Counted from the first letter of the stretch, positions 1-10,088 are shown. The stretch is DNA of 64,000 bases from Dietzia sp. B32 (GCF_024732245.1 NZ_CP093845.1:1612001-1676000), one strand, 5' to 3'. Translations and numbers: made by a program. The notes: generated by a model not told the origin, from the letters alone.

Positions 1-709
1 CCAGCGCCGGCGCGACGCCGCCGAGGTCGGCCCCGCCTCCGCCGCTGTCCGCCGCGTCGAGCATGCGGCGCAACCGGGTCCGGTTGATCGCGTCCCGCGT
101 TGCCGACGACAGTCCGTCCACCGAGCCCAGGTCCGGGTGATCGCGGGCCAGCCGGGCCCGGTCGGCCGGCCCCAGCGCGTGCCACAGGCCTGCGACCGCT
201 CGCGGATCGTCGTCGGTCGACCCCGACAGGTCGATGCACGGCCTGGACGCGGGGTCCACGTGGCCTGCGAGGTGCTCGGCGGCCTCCCGCAGGCGCACGG
301 CGAGGCCGCGGTCTGCCTCCTCTACGGCGGTGGAGTCTCCCGCGCCGGGCGTCGCGAGTTCATCGTCGCTCCAGTTGATCACCGTCCGCGCCAACCGGGA
401 GCCCTCGGCCCGCAGCACATCCGCCAGGTAGAGACAGTTGCCCGAGAGCATCCTCGCCTCCGCGGCCGCGTCACCCACGCGGCTGCGTGCCCGCGCACCC
501 GCCTGACCGGACCACCCGCCACCCACCGCTCCGGCATCACCGACAGCGCCACCACCGACAGCGCTACCACCCGCCGCGCCGCCGATCCTGCGGGCGACGG
601 TCTCCAGGTCCTCGGCGGACTCCGCGATTCGCCGACCCACCGCCGCAGCCCTCGATTCGGCGTGGTCGAGCGCCACGACCAGCGCCTCAGCCCGTTGCCC
701 CGGCGACAC
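1..709 (-). CDS. DUF1023-type alpha/beta hydrolase family protein, N-terminal part (cut by window edge)
   Basis: The reading frame stays open to the left edge, so only about 236 N-terminal residues are present. The N-terminal half is an alanine/arginine-rich helical stretch with a glycine-rich linker. It is followed by 'LWHALGPADRARLARDHPDLGS', split here only as the LWHALGPADR and RDHPDLGSVDG blocks, and then RDAINRTRLRRML. That pattern is typical of actinobacterial DUF1023 (Abhydrolase_8) proteins just before their hydrolase fold; the catalytic residues lie outside the window. I chose GTG at 709 because GAGGAGG (719-725 on the plus strand as cctcctc) sits 9 nt upstream; GTG at 676 is possible. 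It overlaps the end of the upstream small gene by 23 nt, so the two are probably co-translated. Substrate unknown. Confidence 0.65.
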   Translation of the reverse strand, partial: MSPGQRAEALVVALDHAESRAAAVGRRIAESAEDLETVARRIGGAAGGSAVGGGAVGDAGAVGGGWSGQAGARARSRVGDAAAEARMLSGNCLYLADVLRAEGSRLARTVINWSDDELATPGAGDSTAVEEADRGLAVRLREAAEHLAGHVDPASRPCIDLSGSTDDDPRAVAGLWHALGPADRARLARDHPDLGSVDGLSSATRDAINRTRLRRMLDAADSGGGGADLGGVAPAL

Positions 710-1124
710 TGCGGGCCACCTCCTCATCCGCCTCCACGAGGAGTCCGGCGGCCCGGACCATCGCCTGGGCGATCCGCCGGCTCTCCGCCTCGTGCTCCCG
801 GGCCCGCCGGGCGAGCAGAGCCGCGCATTCGGCCAGCGCGGGACCGGTGAGCAGCGTCGTCCGCGCCCCGGCCCCCATTCCGGCAGCCGCCGCGGACGCC
901 TCCTCGAGTGCCGCCACCAGGCCAGCCGCACTGTCGGCCGTGTCCGCGCCCGCCTCGCGGACCCGCGCGGCCTCGGCCGTCACGGCCACCTGCTCGAACG
1001 CCAGCAGAACCGCCCCCAGCGGCCCCGCCACAGCCGCCTCATCCGCCTCAGCCGCCTCTACCGCCTCAGCCTCCGCGGCGGGCACCGCGCCCCCTGACCC
1101 CGGTCGTCCGTCCTGCCCTGCCAT
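687..1124 (-). CDS. Small helical hypothetical protein, partner of the DUF1023-type hydrolase
   Basis: This 145-residue protein is nearly all Ala/Glu-rich and predicted helical, with no signal peptide or membrane segment. A GGAGGGGAG ribosome site lies just upstream of the ATG. Its stop codon lies inside the start region of the DUF1023-type hydrolase gene. Small helical proteins encoded directly upstream of DUF1023 proteins in actinobacteria often resemble WXG100/ESX-type secretion partners. This one shows no W-x-G motif, so that link is only an inference. Not recognised as a named family. Confidence 0.6.
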   Translation of the reverse strand: MAGQDGRPGSGGAVPAAEAEAVEAAEADEAAVAGPLGAVLLAFEQVAVTAEAARVREAGADTADSAAGLVAALEEASAAAAGMGAGARTTLLTGPALAECAALLARRAREHEAESRRIAQAMVRAAGLLVEADEEVARSVAGATG

Positions 1125-1271
1125 CGCCCCGCTCCCCTCCGGCCCGGATGTCCGCGCCGTTCGAAGGTCACGCTAGGGGCGGAGTCCGTCACGGACGGGC
1201 CCGGAACGAGGCCCTGTGGATGGGGTCGACGACCATCCACAGGGGACTCCGAGCAGGGCGTCGCGAGCCGG

Positions 1272-1838
1272 TCAGTCGAGGTCGGGCTGGTCGGCGTACC
1301 GTCCACCGACCAGCATCCGCGCGAGTACCGCCGCCAGCCCGACGAGGAACACCATCAGAGCGCCCGGCAGCGCCCACCCCGGCATCCGGTCGGCACCGGA
1401 CTGCGCGGCGACCACGATGCCCACCTGCCCCGCCACCAGTAGGGCGAGCGTCATCACGGTGATGAGCCACAGGTCCTCCCGCACCAGCCTCTCGAACCTG
1501 CGCAGCCGGGCTCCGGAGGCCGTCCACCACTCCTTGTTGGGGGCGTTGATGAACTCGGGAGCCGACACCACCAGCCTCGACATGAGCGGAATCGGCAGAA
1601 CCACCAGCAACGGCAGGAACGCCGAGAAGGCGAGCGCGCCGTTCCTGCTCGACCAGCCGTCGGCCTCGCCGCCGGCACCGAAATGCGTCGGCACCCGCTC
1701 CGGCAGAGCGGCCACCTGCCAGGCCAGCACACCGAGCCACACCAGGATCACCGCCGCCGACAGCGCCAGGATCCACGGCGCGGTCGGCTCCTTCGGCAGA
1801 TCGCGGGCGTCGTCAGCGGCGGACCTCGTCGTCGTCAT
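1272..1838 (-). CDS. DUF1648/SdpI-like integral membrane protein
   Basis: A 188-residue protein with four hydrophobic segments. The first (about residues 22-43) is followed by 'PERVPTHFGAGGEADGW', the signature of the DUF1648 domain also found at the N-terminus of SdpI-type immunity/signalling proteins. I start at the ATG whose first codons are ATG-ACG-ACG-ACG-AGG (1836-1838) rather than 21 codons further upstream, because the extra residues look non-conserved. It lies downstream of purT on the same strand with a gap of about 40 nt and may be co-transcribed. Function unknown; DUF1648 proteins are generally of unassigned role outside SdpI. Confidence 0.8.
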   Translation of the reverse strand: MTTTRSAADDARDLPKEPTAPWILALSAAVILVWLGVLAWQVAALPERVPTHFGAGGEADGWSSRNGALAFSAFLPLLVVLPIPLMSRLVVSAPEFINAPNKEWWTASGARLRRFERLVREDLWLITVMTLALLVAGQVGIVVAAQSGADRMPGWALPGALMVFLVGLAAVLARMLVGGRYADQPDLD

Positions 1839-1879
1839 CGGGCGGAGCCTTCCCACCACCTCGCGGTGACCGGCGGCAC

Positions 1880-3148
1880 CTACCTCACCACCGTCACGCA
1901 CGACGCGGCCTCGCGCGCCCGGTCGCGGGCGAGGTCCACGTCCTCGGCGGTCGCCACGGCCACGCCCATCCGGCGGAACCGGCTGGCGGACGGCTTGCCG
2001 AACAGGCGGACATCGGACTCCGGCACGGCGAGCGCGCGGGCGACCCCGGCGAAGCCGACGCCCTCGACGGTCCCGCTGTCCGCCGCGCCGCCCTCGGCGA
2101 TTCCCGCGCCGCCGTAGATCACCGCGGACGCGCCCGGACTCGCCATGGTGGTGACCACCGGCAGGCCGAGGACGGCGCGCGCGTGCATCTCGAACTCGCT
2201 GAGCACCTGGCTGCGCAGCGTCACCAGGCCGGTGTCGTGGGGGCGGGGGCTGACCTCGGAGAAGTAGACGTCGACGCCCTTGACGAACAACTCCACGCCG
2301 AACACGCCGACCCCGCCGAGCGCGCCCGTCACCCGCGCCGCGACCGACCGCGCCGAGTCGTAGGCGTCCTGGGTCATGGGCTGCGGCTGCCAGGACTCCA
2401 CGTAGTCGCCGCGCTCCTGGCGGTGGCCGATCGGCTCGCAGAAATCGGTGCGGATCTGCCCAGTCTCCGGGTCGACGCTCCGGACGGTGAGCAAGGTGAT
2501 CTCGTACTCGAAGTCCACGAACGACTCCACGATCACGCGCGCGCCAGCGACCCGCGCGCCGGACTGCGCGTACTGCCAGGCACGTTCCACGTCCTCGGGA
2601 CCGTGGAGGGACGACTGTCCCTTACCCGACGACGACATGGTGGGCTTGACCAGGCACGGGAACCCGATCCGGGAGCACGCCTCCTGCAGTTCCTCCAACG
2701 AGGACGCGAACGCGTAGCGGCTCGTGGGCAGGCCCAGTTCCTCGGCGGCGAGGCGCCGGATGCCCTCGCGGTCCATCGTCAGACGCACCGCGCGGGCGGT
2801 GGGCACGACGCGGGCGAGACCATCCTCCTCGATCTGCGCGAGCGCGGCCGTCGCGATGGCTTCGATCTCCGGCAGGATCACCTCCGGCTTCTCCAGCTCG
2901 ACGACCCGGCGTACCTCGTCGGCGTCGGTCATGTCGATGGTGTGCGACCGGTGCGCGACCTGGTGGGCCGGGGCTCCGTCGTAGCGGTCGACCGCGATGA
3001 CCTCGACCCCCAGCCGCTGCAGCGCGATGGTCACCTCCTTGCCCAGCTCCCCCGAGCCGAGCAGCATCACGCGGGTCGCGGTCGGCGTGCCCGGTGTGCC
3101 GAAGCGGTCCACGGCGGGCGGGGCGAGGGGATCGTGAGCGGCGGTCAT
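1880..3148 (-). CDS. purT: Formate-dependent phosphoribosylglycinamide formyltransferase (GAR transformylase 2)
   Basis: PurT makes formyl-GAR from GAR, formate and ATP in cytosolic purine synthesis, an alternative to folate-dependent PurN. The 422-residue product has the N-terminal dinucleotide-like loop '[12 protein letters not shown]' (about residues 24-35), the central ATP-grasp block '[16 protein letters not shown]' and the metal/substrate region 'FGVELFVKG' to '[10 protein letters not shown]', all typical of PurT. Length matches the family (about 390-430). The ATG at 3148 is used because upstream in-frame codons encode a low-complexity Arg/Pro stretch and cross the adjacent terminator. 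The adjacent purine gene purA is about 6 kb away, not in the same operon. Confidence 0.95.
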   Translation of the reverse strand: MTAAHDPLAPPAVDRFGTPGTPTATRVMLLGSGELGKEVTIALQRLGVEVIAVDRYDGAPAHQVAHRSHTIDMTDADEVRRVVELEKPEVILPEIEAIATAALAQIEEDGLARVVPTARAVRLTMDREGIRRLAAEELGLPTSRYAFASSLEELQEACSRIGFPCLVKPTMSSSGKGQSSLHGPEDVERAWQYAQSGARVAGARVIVESFVDFEYEITLLTVRSVDPETGQIRTDFCEPIGHRQERGDYVESWQPQPMTQDAYDSARSVAARVTGALGGVGVFGVELFVKGVDVYFSEVSPRPHDTGLVTLRSQVLSEFEMHARAVLGLPVVTTMASPGASAVIYGGAGIAEGGAADSGTVEGVGFAGVARALAVPESDVRLFGKPSASRFRRMGVAVATAEDVDLARDRAREAASCVTVVR

Positions 3149-3201
3149 GGCACACAGGCTAGTAGGCCTGCGGTGACGATCCTGTCCGGGCCGAACGAAC
3201 G

Positions 3202-3237
3202 CCCGGGCCCCGGCACCGTGTGGTGCCGGGGCCCGGG
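3202..3237 (-). terminator. Strong hairpin terminator after the secreted-protein gene at 3264
   Basis: A perfect 16-bp inverted repeat (3202-3217 with 3222-3237) with a 4-nt loop (gtgt) lies 26 nt beyond the stop codon of the minus-strand gene. There is no clear U-tract, as is usual for high-GC actinobacteria. It also insulates purT from upstream transcription. Confidence 0.8.
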
Positions 3238-3263
3238 CTGTAACCTGGCGAACTGAGCCGAGA

Positions 3264-4163
3264 TCACTCCACCGGCTCGAGCGGCGGGAGCTCGCCGGTG
3301 TCATCCCCGCCGCTTCCGCCCTCACTGGCGCCCGAGCTCGCGGCCGCGCTGCCGGCGTCGGCCTCCTCCCCATCGGCGGGCTCGTCCTCCGAGCTGGCCG
3401 CGGCGAGCGAGCCGAGGAGGTTCGCACCCGTCGCGACACTGCCGCCGGAAATGGATCCGGCGGAGACGGGCTCCACAGAACCTCCGGGGATCCTGCCGTT
3501 GATCTGGTCCGCGACGACCTGCGGGTCGATACCGAAGTTGGTCTCCAACCCTCCGAGCGTGCCGTCCTCGTTCACGGGGACACAGAGGACGATGCCGACC
3601 GCCGGGGTCTCCGGCGACAACGCGGTCCAGCTGACATCCGCCCCGGCCTCGACCAGGACAGAGCGGCCCGGCTGACCGAATACGAACGGGAGAACGTTCT
3701 GAACGACGTTGTTCTCGACCACGGGATCGTCGAGCTCCACTGCCGGAGCCCCCTCGTCGTCGGCGAGGAGGTGGGTCAGCCCACCGCCGGCCTCGATGGC
3801 AGTGATGAGCGCGATGCCAGCCGCGAGGTCGCCCTCCGGGTAGTCGGTCTCGAGGTCGTTGTCTTCGATCGTCGAGTACGGGGCGGTGGCCCCCAGGCAG
3901 CGCTGGTCGGCATCCGACTCGTTGGTATAGGTGACAGTCGGGCCACCCTCCTCATTCGGCGCGACCGTGACGGGTCCACTGAGGGCCTCGCCAGCGGTCT
4001 CGAGATCACCGGCGATCTCTCCGAGATCGATCGAGCTACTGCCCAGCGAGCCCGTCGACTCCTCATCGTCCTGGGCGGAGGCGATGCCGGCGCCGGCGAG
4101 GCTGGCCCCGGCGGCCAGGGCCACGGCCGAGGCTCCGGCAAGTATCCGATTTCGAGCGAACAT
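3264..4163 (-). CDS. Secreted two-cysteine GSLGS-family protein (paralog A1)
   Basis: 299 residues. A Sec signal peptide (positives at 4-6, hydrophobic core 8-28, cleavage near ASA-QDD at 30) precedes an exported domain. 'STGSLGSSS' follows the cleavage site directly. A block '[10 protein letters not shown]' then runs to Cys89 and 'APYSTI', and a second cysteine sits at 194 ('IVLCVPVN'), suggesting one disulfide. The C-terminal third holds '[19 protein letters not shown]' and an acidic Ser/Gly/Glu tail. Strong AAGGAG ribosome site 6 nt before the ATG. It is closely related to the next gene (4593-5396) and more distantly to five others in this window. I recognise no described family. Expected location: cell envelope or medium. 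Confidence 0.85.
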   Translation of the reverse strand: MFARNRILAGASAVALAAGASLAGAGIASAQDDEESTGSLGSSSIDLGEIAGDLETAGEALSGPVTVAPNEEGGPTVTYTNESDADQRCLGATAPYSTIEDNDLETDYPEGDLAAGIALITAIEAGGGLTHLLADDEGAPAVELDDPVVENNVVQNVLPFVFGQPGRSVLVEAGADVSWTALSPETPAVGIVLCVPVNEDGTLGGLETNFGIDPQVVADQINGRIPGGSVEPVSAGSISGGSVATGANLLGSLAAASSEDEPADGEEADAGSAAASSGASEGGSGGDDTGELPPLEPVE

Positions 4164-4246
4164 GAGATCTCCTTGCAGTGAGGGAAAGTCACCACTTCGA
4201 GGACCGCGGTGACACGTGCCGACGTCTGGGAGACGCCTGAGCGGAG

Positions 4247-4262
4247 TGTTACATGGGTCACA
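4247..4262. promoter_or_regulatory. CRP/GlxR-like inverted repeat upstream of secreted paralog A1
   Basis: TGTTA-CATGGG-TCACA matches the TGTGA-N6-TCACA pattern of actinobacterial CRP/GlxR sites at 9 of 10 half-site positions. It lies about 85-100 nt upstream of the start codon at 4163. Assignment to a CRP-family regulator is inference. Confidence 0.4.
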
Positions 4263-4496
4263 TCCCCACATCGCGTGAGCTGTGGAAACTTTATGGTAGA
4301 TAACTTCTTATTAACCTTATTCATCCTCGACTGTCACTCAAAGCACTTGCGTCCCATTCGGACATGCGGCGGGCATCGCGATGTGAGCCGCAGGGGATTC
4401 GCCGCGTGACGGTCGCCCGCCGGCGAGACCCCCGCCGTTCCCTCGGTCGCCGACCTCCGTCTAAGTGCCCGACTCCTGTGCGGCAGGAAGACAGAA

Positions 4497-4542
4497 GACC
4501 CCGGAAGGTTCGCCACCCGACGGCGGCGAACCTTCCGGGGTC
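4497..4542 (-). terminator. Strong hairpin terminator after the secreted-protein gene at 4593
   Basis: A perfect 18-bp inverted repeat (4497-4514 with 4525-4542) with a 10-nt loop lies about 50 nt past the stop of the minus-strand gene. Confidence 0.8.
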
Positions 4543-4592
4543 GCCCGGTGTAGGTGTCGCGGTGATCAGGTCGATCACAGCCACACCACGAG

Positions 4593-5396
4593 TCACTCGA
4601 CGACGGGCGGCTCCCCCTCCCCGTCGGCGAGCGAGCCGAGGGCGCCCGCGCCGACCGCGACGCTGCCGCCGGAGATCGACCCCGCCGAGACGGGTTCGAC
4701 CGATCCGCCCGGGATCTTGCCGTTGATCTGGTCCGCGACCACCTGCTTGTCGATGCCGAAATTGATGGCCAGTACCGAAGTCGCGCTACTGGGACTGATG
4801 ATGCAAATCACTCCGGCGGCTGCTGGGGATTCGGGTACCGACGGGGTCCAGGAAACGGTCTCGCCCGGCGCCACGTCCACACTGTTCGCCGGATACTCAG
4901 TGTTCAGGTACTCGTACTGCAGCCCGACGACCTCCATCACGATGTTCTCGGCGAAGTCGGGATCGTCAGCCTGCACGATCGGAGCCCCGTTCTCGTCGCC
5001 CAGCAGGAGCGTGACATCGGGGCCCGCCTCGATCGCATTGAGAAGCGCGAGCCCGGCGGCCAGGTTTGAGGTGTCGAACCCCACGTCGAGGTCGTTGTCG
5101 ACGATTGTCGAGTAGGGCGCGGTGAAGCCCACGCACTCCTCCGCGGCATTCCCTTTGTTGGTGTAGGTGACCGTGGGACCGCCGGTCTCGTTGGGCGTGA
5201 CGGTGACCGGGCCGTTCAGAGCCTTGGCCGCGACGGCGAGATCTCCGATCGCGTCACCGAGTCCCAGGCCACTGCTGGAAAGAGATCCGGCCGATCCGGA
5301 CTCGTCGATCTGGGCGAACGCGGTTCCGCCTCCCGTCGTGACGGCGAGCAGGGCAGCAGCGGTGACCGCGGTGCCCGCGCGTGTACGCAGTTGCAT
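4593..5396 (-). CDS. Secreted two-cysteine GSLGS-family protein (paralog A2)
   Basis: 267 residues with a Sec signal peptide cleaved near AFA-QID (28). After it come 'SAGSLSSSGLGLGD', '[19 protein letters not shown]', Cys88 before 'APYSTI', and Cys198 ('GVICIIS'). The region from 'FGID' through '[19 protein letters not shown]' to 'SISGGSV' is almost identical to paralog A1, so the two arose by recent tandem duplication. The middle (about 100-200) has diverged much more. The ATG at 5396 follows an AGGA ribosome site. It has its own terminator and promoter region, so it is not simply co-transcribed with A1. Function unknown; secreted or envelope-associated. Confidence 0.85.
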   Translation of the reverse strand: MQLRTRAGTAVTAAALLAVTTGGGTAFAQIDESGSAGSLSSSGLGLGDAIGDLAVAAKALNGPVTVTPNETGGPTVTYTNKGNAAEECVGFTAPYSTIVDNDLDVGFDTSNLAAGLALLNAIEAGPDVTLLLGDENGAPIVQADDPDFAENIVMEVVGLQYEYLNTEYPANSVDVAPGETVSWTPSVPESPAAAGVICIISPSSATSVLAINFGIDKQVVADQINGKIPGGSVEPVSAGSISGGSVAVGAGALGSLADGEGEPPVVE

Positions 5397-5473
5397 AAGA
5401 ATCCTAACGCGAGGGGCGCGGTTGAATTCTTCCCGCACCGGACGAGGTGACGTCGGTTTGGCGCCAACAGGAG

Positions 5474-5487
5474 TGTTACACGTCACA
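5474..5487. promoter_or_regulatory. TGTTACA/TCACA motif upstream of secreted paralog A2
   Basis: TGTTA-CACG-TCACA, with a further GTTACA about 10 nt on, lies about 80 nt upstream of the start at 5396. The half-sites match those upstream of paralog A1, but the spacer is 4 rather than 6, so a CRP site is doubtful. Confidence 0.25.
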
Positions 5488-5681
5488 CCTAGTCGTTACA
5501 TCTGGAATACGCCATTCTCAGCATTCGCATCCGAATCACAAGCCGGGAGTCCCCGGACTCGTGCCGACGGCCGGGGCTACCGGGTTTCCGACGCGGGGCC
5601 GCTGTACAGAACCGACCTGACAGGTTGATCGGTCCATGGAGGCGATAACGTGTGTGCAACGCCACACGAAAGGGCATTTCT

Positions 5682-6779
5682 GTGACCACTGCCTCCTCCG
5701 GTCCCCTCGCGGGCATCCGCGTCGTCGAACTCAACGGCATCGGCCCCGGCCCGCACGCCTGCATGATGCTGGCCGATCTCGGCGCCGACGTCGTGACTGT
5801 CATGCGCCCCGGCGAGCTCGACACCCAGGTCGGCGGCTGGGCGCACATCACCCGTCGCAGCCGGACCGTGGTGGAGGCCAACCTCAAGAGCGATGAGGGC
5901 CTGTCGCAGGTGCGCGGGCTCATCGCCAAGGCCGACGTGCTGGTCGAGGGGTTCCGTCCCGGGGTCACCGAACGGATGGGTCTGGGTCCGGACGAGTGCC
6001 TCGAGATCAACCCGCGCCTGGTCTACGCCCGGATGACCGGGTGGGGCCAGCACGGCCCGCTGGCACACACCGCCGGCCATGACCTCAATTACATCTCGCT
6101 GACCGGCCACCTCAACGCCACCGCCCGCAAGGGCGAGCGCCCCGTGCCGCCGCTCAACCTCGTCGGTGACTTCGGCGGCGGGTCGATGTTCCTCATCCAG
6201 GGCATCCTCGCCGCGATCATCGAGCGCGCCACCTCGGGCAAGGGGCAGGTCATCGACGCCGCCATGACCGACGGAGCCTCGGTGCTGGGCCAGTTCCAGT
6301 GGGCGATGCGCGCCCGGGGCCAGTGGTCGGACGTCGCCGGGACCAACATGCTCGACACCGGGTACCCGTTCTACGACGTCTATACCTGCTCGGACGGCAG
6401 ATTCATGGCCGTCGGCTGCCTCGAGCCGCAGTTCTACGCCGAGTTCGCCCGACTGTTGGGTATCGACGGCGAGGGAATGCCCGGCCAGTTCGACATGGAC
6501 CGCTGGGATGAACTGCGCGAGATCATCTCCGGGAAGTTCGCCGAGAAGACGCGTGACGAGTGGGCAGAAGTGTTCTACGGAACCGACGCGTGCACGACGC
6601 CGGTACTGACCTACACCGAGGCGCTCGACCACCCGCACAACGTTGCCCGCCAGACCTTCGTCGAGGTGTCGGGCGATGCCGGGCCCGCCCCCGCGCCCCG
6701 CTTCTCCCGCACCCCGGCTGCTCCGGTCCCGGCCGCTCCGCCGCGCGAGGTCACCGCGATCGACAAGGTGTGGTCCTGA
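5682..6779 (+). CDS. mcr: Alpha-methylacyl-CoA racemase / CaiB-BaiF family CoA transferase
   Basis: 365 residues. Racemases of this family interconvert (2R)- and (2S)-methylacyl-CoA during branched-chain or sterol side-chain degradation. The catalytic His/Asp pair is visible in 'GHDLNYIS' and 'GDFGGGSM', and the conserved glutamate in 'CLEPQFYAEF', matching the H126/D156/E241 set known for the M. tuberculosis enzyme. The fold is the class III CoA-transferase type. I start at GTG 5682, which has a GAAAGGG site 7 nt upstream; an upstream start at 5652 is also open. The GntR gene follows after 3 nt, so the two form an operon. Confidence 0.9.
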   Translation: MTTASSGPLAGIRVVELNGIGPGPHACMMLADLGADVVTVMRPGELDTQVGGWAHITRRSRTVVEANLKSDEGLSQVRGLIAKADVLVEGFRPGVTERMGLGPDECLEINPRLVYARMTGWGQHGPLAHTAGHDLNYISLTGHLNATARKGERPVPPLNLVGDFGGGSMFLIQGILAAIIERATSGKGQVIDAAMTDGASVLGQFQWAMRARGQWSDVAGTNMLDTGYPFYDVYTCSDGRFMAVGCLEPQFYAEFARLLGIDGEGMPGQFDMDRWDELREIISGKFAEKTRDEWAEVFYGTDACTTPVLTYTEALDHPHNVARQTFVEVSGDAGPAPAPRFSRTPAAPVPAAPPREVTAIDKVWS

Positions 6780-6782
6780 ACG

Positions 6783-7193
6783 ATGGGTGAGCCGGTCTCC
6801 GGTCCCGGCGCCGGGGGCTCCCGCGTCGCGGGTGTGGTGCTCCGCGTAGACCCCGCTTCCGGTGACGCACCGTTTCGCCAGCTCAAGGACCAGATCGTCG
6901 AGGCGATCCGGCTCGGAGAACTGGCCACGGGGACTCGGATGCCCCCGGTCCGCCGACTCGCCCAGGAGGTGGGCGTCGCCACGGCCACCGCCGCCAAGGT
7001 GTACCGCGAATTGGAGGAGTCCGGCCAGCTGGAAGGTCGCGGCCGCTCGGGCACGTTCGTCGCCGCCCCAGATCTGCCGTCGGACGCGCTCGCCCGGGCC
7101 GCGGTGGAGTTCGCGGCCCAGGCGGCGGGTGCCGGATTCTCCGAGGCCGAGGCCGTGGACGCCGTCAGAGCCGCCTTCGCCCAGCGCGGGTGA
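6783..7193 (+). CDS. GntR-family regulator, YtrA-type (no large effector domain)
   Basis: 136 residues. A GntR winged helix occupies residues about 20-95: 'PFRQLKDQIVEAIRLGEL', 'GTRMPPVRRLAQEVGVA', 'TAAKVYRELEESGQLEGR' and 'GRSGTFV'. Only a short helical C-terminus of about 40 residues follows, as in YtrA-type regulators that usually control a neighbouring ABC transporter. Here the co-transcribed neighbour is the racemase, 3 nt upstream. Its target and ligand are unknown. It converges on the secreted-protein gene ending at 7204. Confidence 0.9.
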   Translation: MGEPVSGPGAGGSRVAGVVLRVDPASGDAPFRQLKDQIVEAIRLGELATGTRMPPVRRLAQEVGVATATAAKVYRELEESGQLEGRGRSGTFVAAPDLPSDALARAAVEFAAQAAGAGFSEAEAVDAVRAAFAQRG

Positions 7194-7203
7194 ACCGACC
7201 AGA

Positions 7204-7827
7204 TCATCGCTCCCGCGCATTCGATGAGCGAGCGATGAGATGGTCGCCGCCGCCACCGCTGCCGCCTCCGCCCGTGCTGGACGTCTCGAGCTCGGCGTAG
7301 GTAAGCCCCTCGTCGCCGTCCTCGGAGAACGCGCACACCGTGACGATCTCGGGCGAGAAGGCCTTGTCCGAGAGTTGTTGGAGCGGTGTGGGAACCAGCA
7401 CGACATCTCCGTCCTGGCCTTCCTCCGGGTTGACGAATGTCACCGGACCCGACGCTCCGTTCTCCAGCGCGAAGACACCCACCACCCCTCGGACGCCGAG
7501 CTCTTCGCCTATCGTCCCGACGTCAGTCGCGGGCGGGAAGATGTCGAGGTCCCCGGAGAACCCCGCCTCGACATGGACGTCGTAGAGCACCTCAACCGTT
7601 CGGGGAGTACCGATATACGCGTAGCAGAGAAGGTCGTGATTCGACCGGTTGTCATACGACACGACGAGATCACCGCCCTCGTCACGTTCGACGAAGACCG
7701 TGCTGGGGCTGTCGAGCCGCCAGGCAGTCGAGTTCTGAGCACCGGCCATCCCGACCCCGGCGAGGGCCGACGTCCCGGCCAGTGCTGTGGTCGCGGCGAT
7801 GACGCCGAGGCGTCTGAGGGATCGCAT
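7204..7827 (-). CDS. Secreted two-cysteine family protein (paralog B1)
   Basis: 207 residues with a Sec signal peptide ending near AGA-QNS (30). The family pattern follows: 'DLVVSYDNRSNHDLLC' (Cys68), then 'TVEVLYDVHV', then 'EIVTVCAFSEDG' (Cys165). The C-terminus is a glycine-rich linker ('GGGGSGGGG') and a basic end ('ARSSNARER'). The GSLGS motif of its relatives is missing. CGGAG lies upstream of the ATG. It sits downstream of paralog B2 but after that gene's terminator, so it has its own promoter. Function unknown; exported. Confidence 0.8.
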   Translation of the reverse strand: MRSLRRLGVIAATTALAGTSALAGVGMAGAQNSTAWRLDSPSTVFVERDEGGDLVVSYDNRSNHDLLCYAYIGTPRTVEVLYDVHVEAGFSGDLDIFPPATDVGTIGEELGVRGVVGVFALENGASGPVTFVNPEEGQDGDVVLVPTPLQQLSDKAFSPEIVTVCAFSEDGDEGLTYAELETSSTGGGGSGGGGDHLIARSSNARER

Positions 7828-7964
7828 TGGGAACTCCGATCTTTGAGCGTGTACGGCCCGGCGGCCGCGGCGTGGTCCATTAGACGCCCGGGTCAACGGC
7901 GTCGCTGTCGTACGTTCGTATGACCACAGGCGTCCAAGGCGACTGTCCACCGCCCCCGCCCCAC

Positions 7965-8010
7965 GCAGACCTCGCCCCCGGCCTTCGCAGAGGCCGGGGG
8001 CGAGGTCTGC
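7965..8010 (-). terminator. Strong hairpin terminator after secreted paralog B2
   Basis: A perfect 19-bp inverted repeat (7965-7983 with 7992-8010) and 8-nt loop begins 16 nt downstream of the stop at 8027. Confidence 0.85.
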
Positions 8011-8026
8011 AGAGACACGCCTGCTG

Positions 8027-8644
8027 TCAGCTCCCGAGTGAACCCGTCGTCTCGGCGACCGAACCTGAACTCCCGAGCCCCGCCAGGGCGGAGTCCAGCG
8101 ACCCGAGGCCGGTGGGGACGCCGGCCCCCGCGGAGCTCTCGATTTCGACGTATTCCCCGCCATCGGGATTCATACAGATGGCCATCGCGGCCGGTGTGAA
8201 CGAACCGTCGGTGAGTCCCACGGCCCCGTCCGGAAGCTCCAGCCCGGGGAGGTCGAAGGCCGACGGGAGAACAGCGCTCTGACCGTCGTCGACCGTGCCC
8301 ATGTACAGGCCGAGCTTTCCCGTCGTGAGCGCGGTCAGCATCCGCAGGTTCAGTTCGGCGGGGAGCTCGGCCCCGCCGGTGTCCCCGGTCTTCTTGGTGT
8401 AGCTGTAGAAGTCGGCAATCAACCGATCTGGGCCGGCGAACGCGGTACACAGGAGATCGCGCTCGGACTCGTTCCGATAGGTGACCTTGGTGCTCGCGCC
8501 CTTGCCTTCGACACTGACACTGCTGGGGCTGTTGAAGACGGGGGAAGCGACCTGGGCGTTGGCCAGCGCCGCTCCGGAGAGGGCGGTGGCTGACGCGATC
8601 GCGGTGGCCGCGGCGGTGACGGCCATTCGGGAGAGGGGACGCAT
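8027..8644 (-). CDS. Secreted two-cysteine GSLGS-family protein (paralog B2)
   Basis: 205 residues. The signal peptide ends near ANA-QVA (30). 'TKVTYRNESERDLLC' (Cys66) and 'AMAICMNPDGG' (Cys157) show the shared two-cysteine scaffold; B1 has the matching 'NHDLLCYA'. The C-terminal 30 residues are Gly/Ser/Leu-rich ('GLGSLDSALAGLGSSGS') and the protein ends exactly in Thr-Gly-Ser-Leu-Gly-Ser. The same terminal pentapeptide ends the gene at 29027. No membrane anchor, LPXTG or lipobox is visible. Exported; function unknown. Confidence 0.85.
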   Translation of the reverse strand: MRPLSRMAVTAAATAIASATALSGAALANAQVASPVFNSPSSVSVEGKGASTKVTYRNESERDLLCTAFAGPDRLIADFYSYTKKTGDTGGAELPAELNLRMLTALTTGKLGLYMGTVDDGQSAVLPSAFDLPGLELPDGAVGLTDGSFTPAAMAICMNPDGGEYVEIESSAGAGVPTGLGSLDSALAGLGSSGSVAETTGSLGS

Positions 8645-8739
8645 GTGCTGCTCCGATGCTCGGGGAACGGCGGCCTACCGACCGCCTGTCATCGACTCAA
8701 CCGCACAGCCGTGACCTGCGCTGTCCCCTGTTCGCATGG

Positions 8740-8760
8740 CATGTGTCATACGTACACATG
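8740..8760. promoter_or_regulatory. 21-bp palindrome upstream of secreted paralog B2
   Basis: CATGTGT-CATACGT-ACACATG is a perfect 7-bp inverted repeat with a 7-nt centre that is itself nearly symmetric. It is located about 96-116 nt upstream of the start at 8644 and just after the purA stop. It could be an operator; the regulator is unknown. Confidence 0.35.
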
Positions 8761-8801
8761 AAAGCTCGCCCCACCGGTCCCGCTGTCCCCGCTCGTCCCG
8801 T

Positions 8802-10088
<1,287 letters not shown>

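Larger units (their letters stand above)
4164..4592. other. Intergenic region between two secreted paralogs
   Basis: Contains no supportable gene. It is noticeably more AT-rich than its surroundings between about 4280 and 4350, fitting a promoter for the gene starting at 4163. It also carries a CRP-like inverted repeat (4247-4262) and the terminator of the gene ending at 4593 (4497-4542). Confidence 0.6.

Noticed and set aside
5577-7406. A 609-codon open frame antisense to the racemase and GntR genes
   Set aside because: It crosses three real genes, and its sequence is a mirror of conserved enzyme codons.
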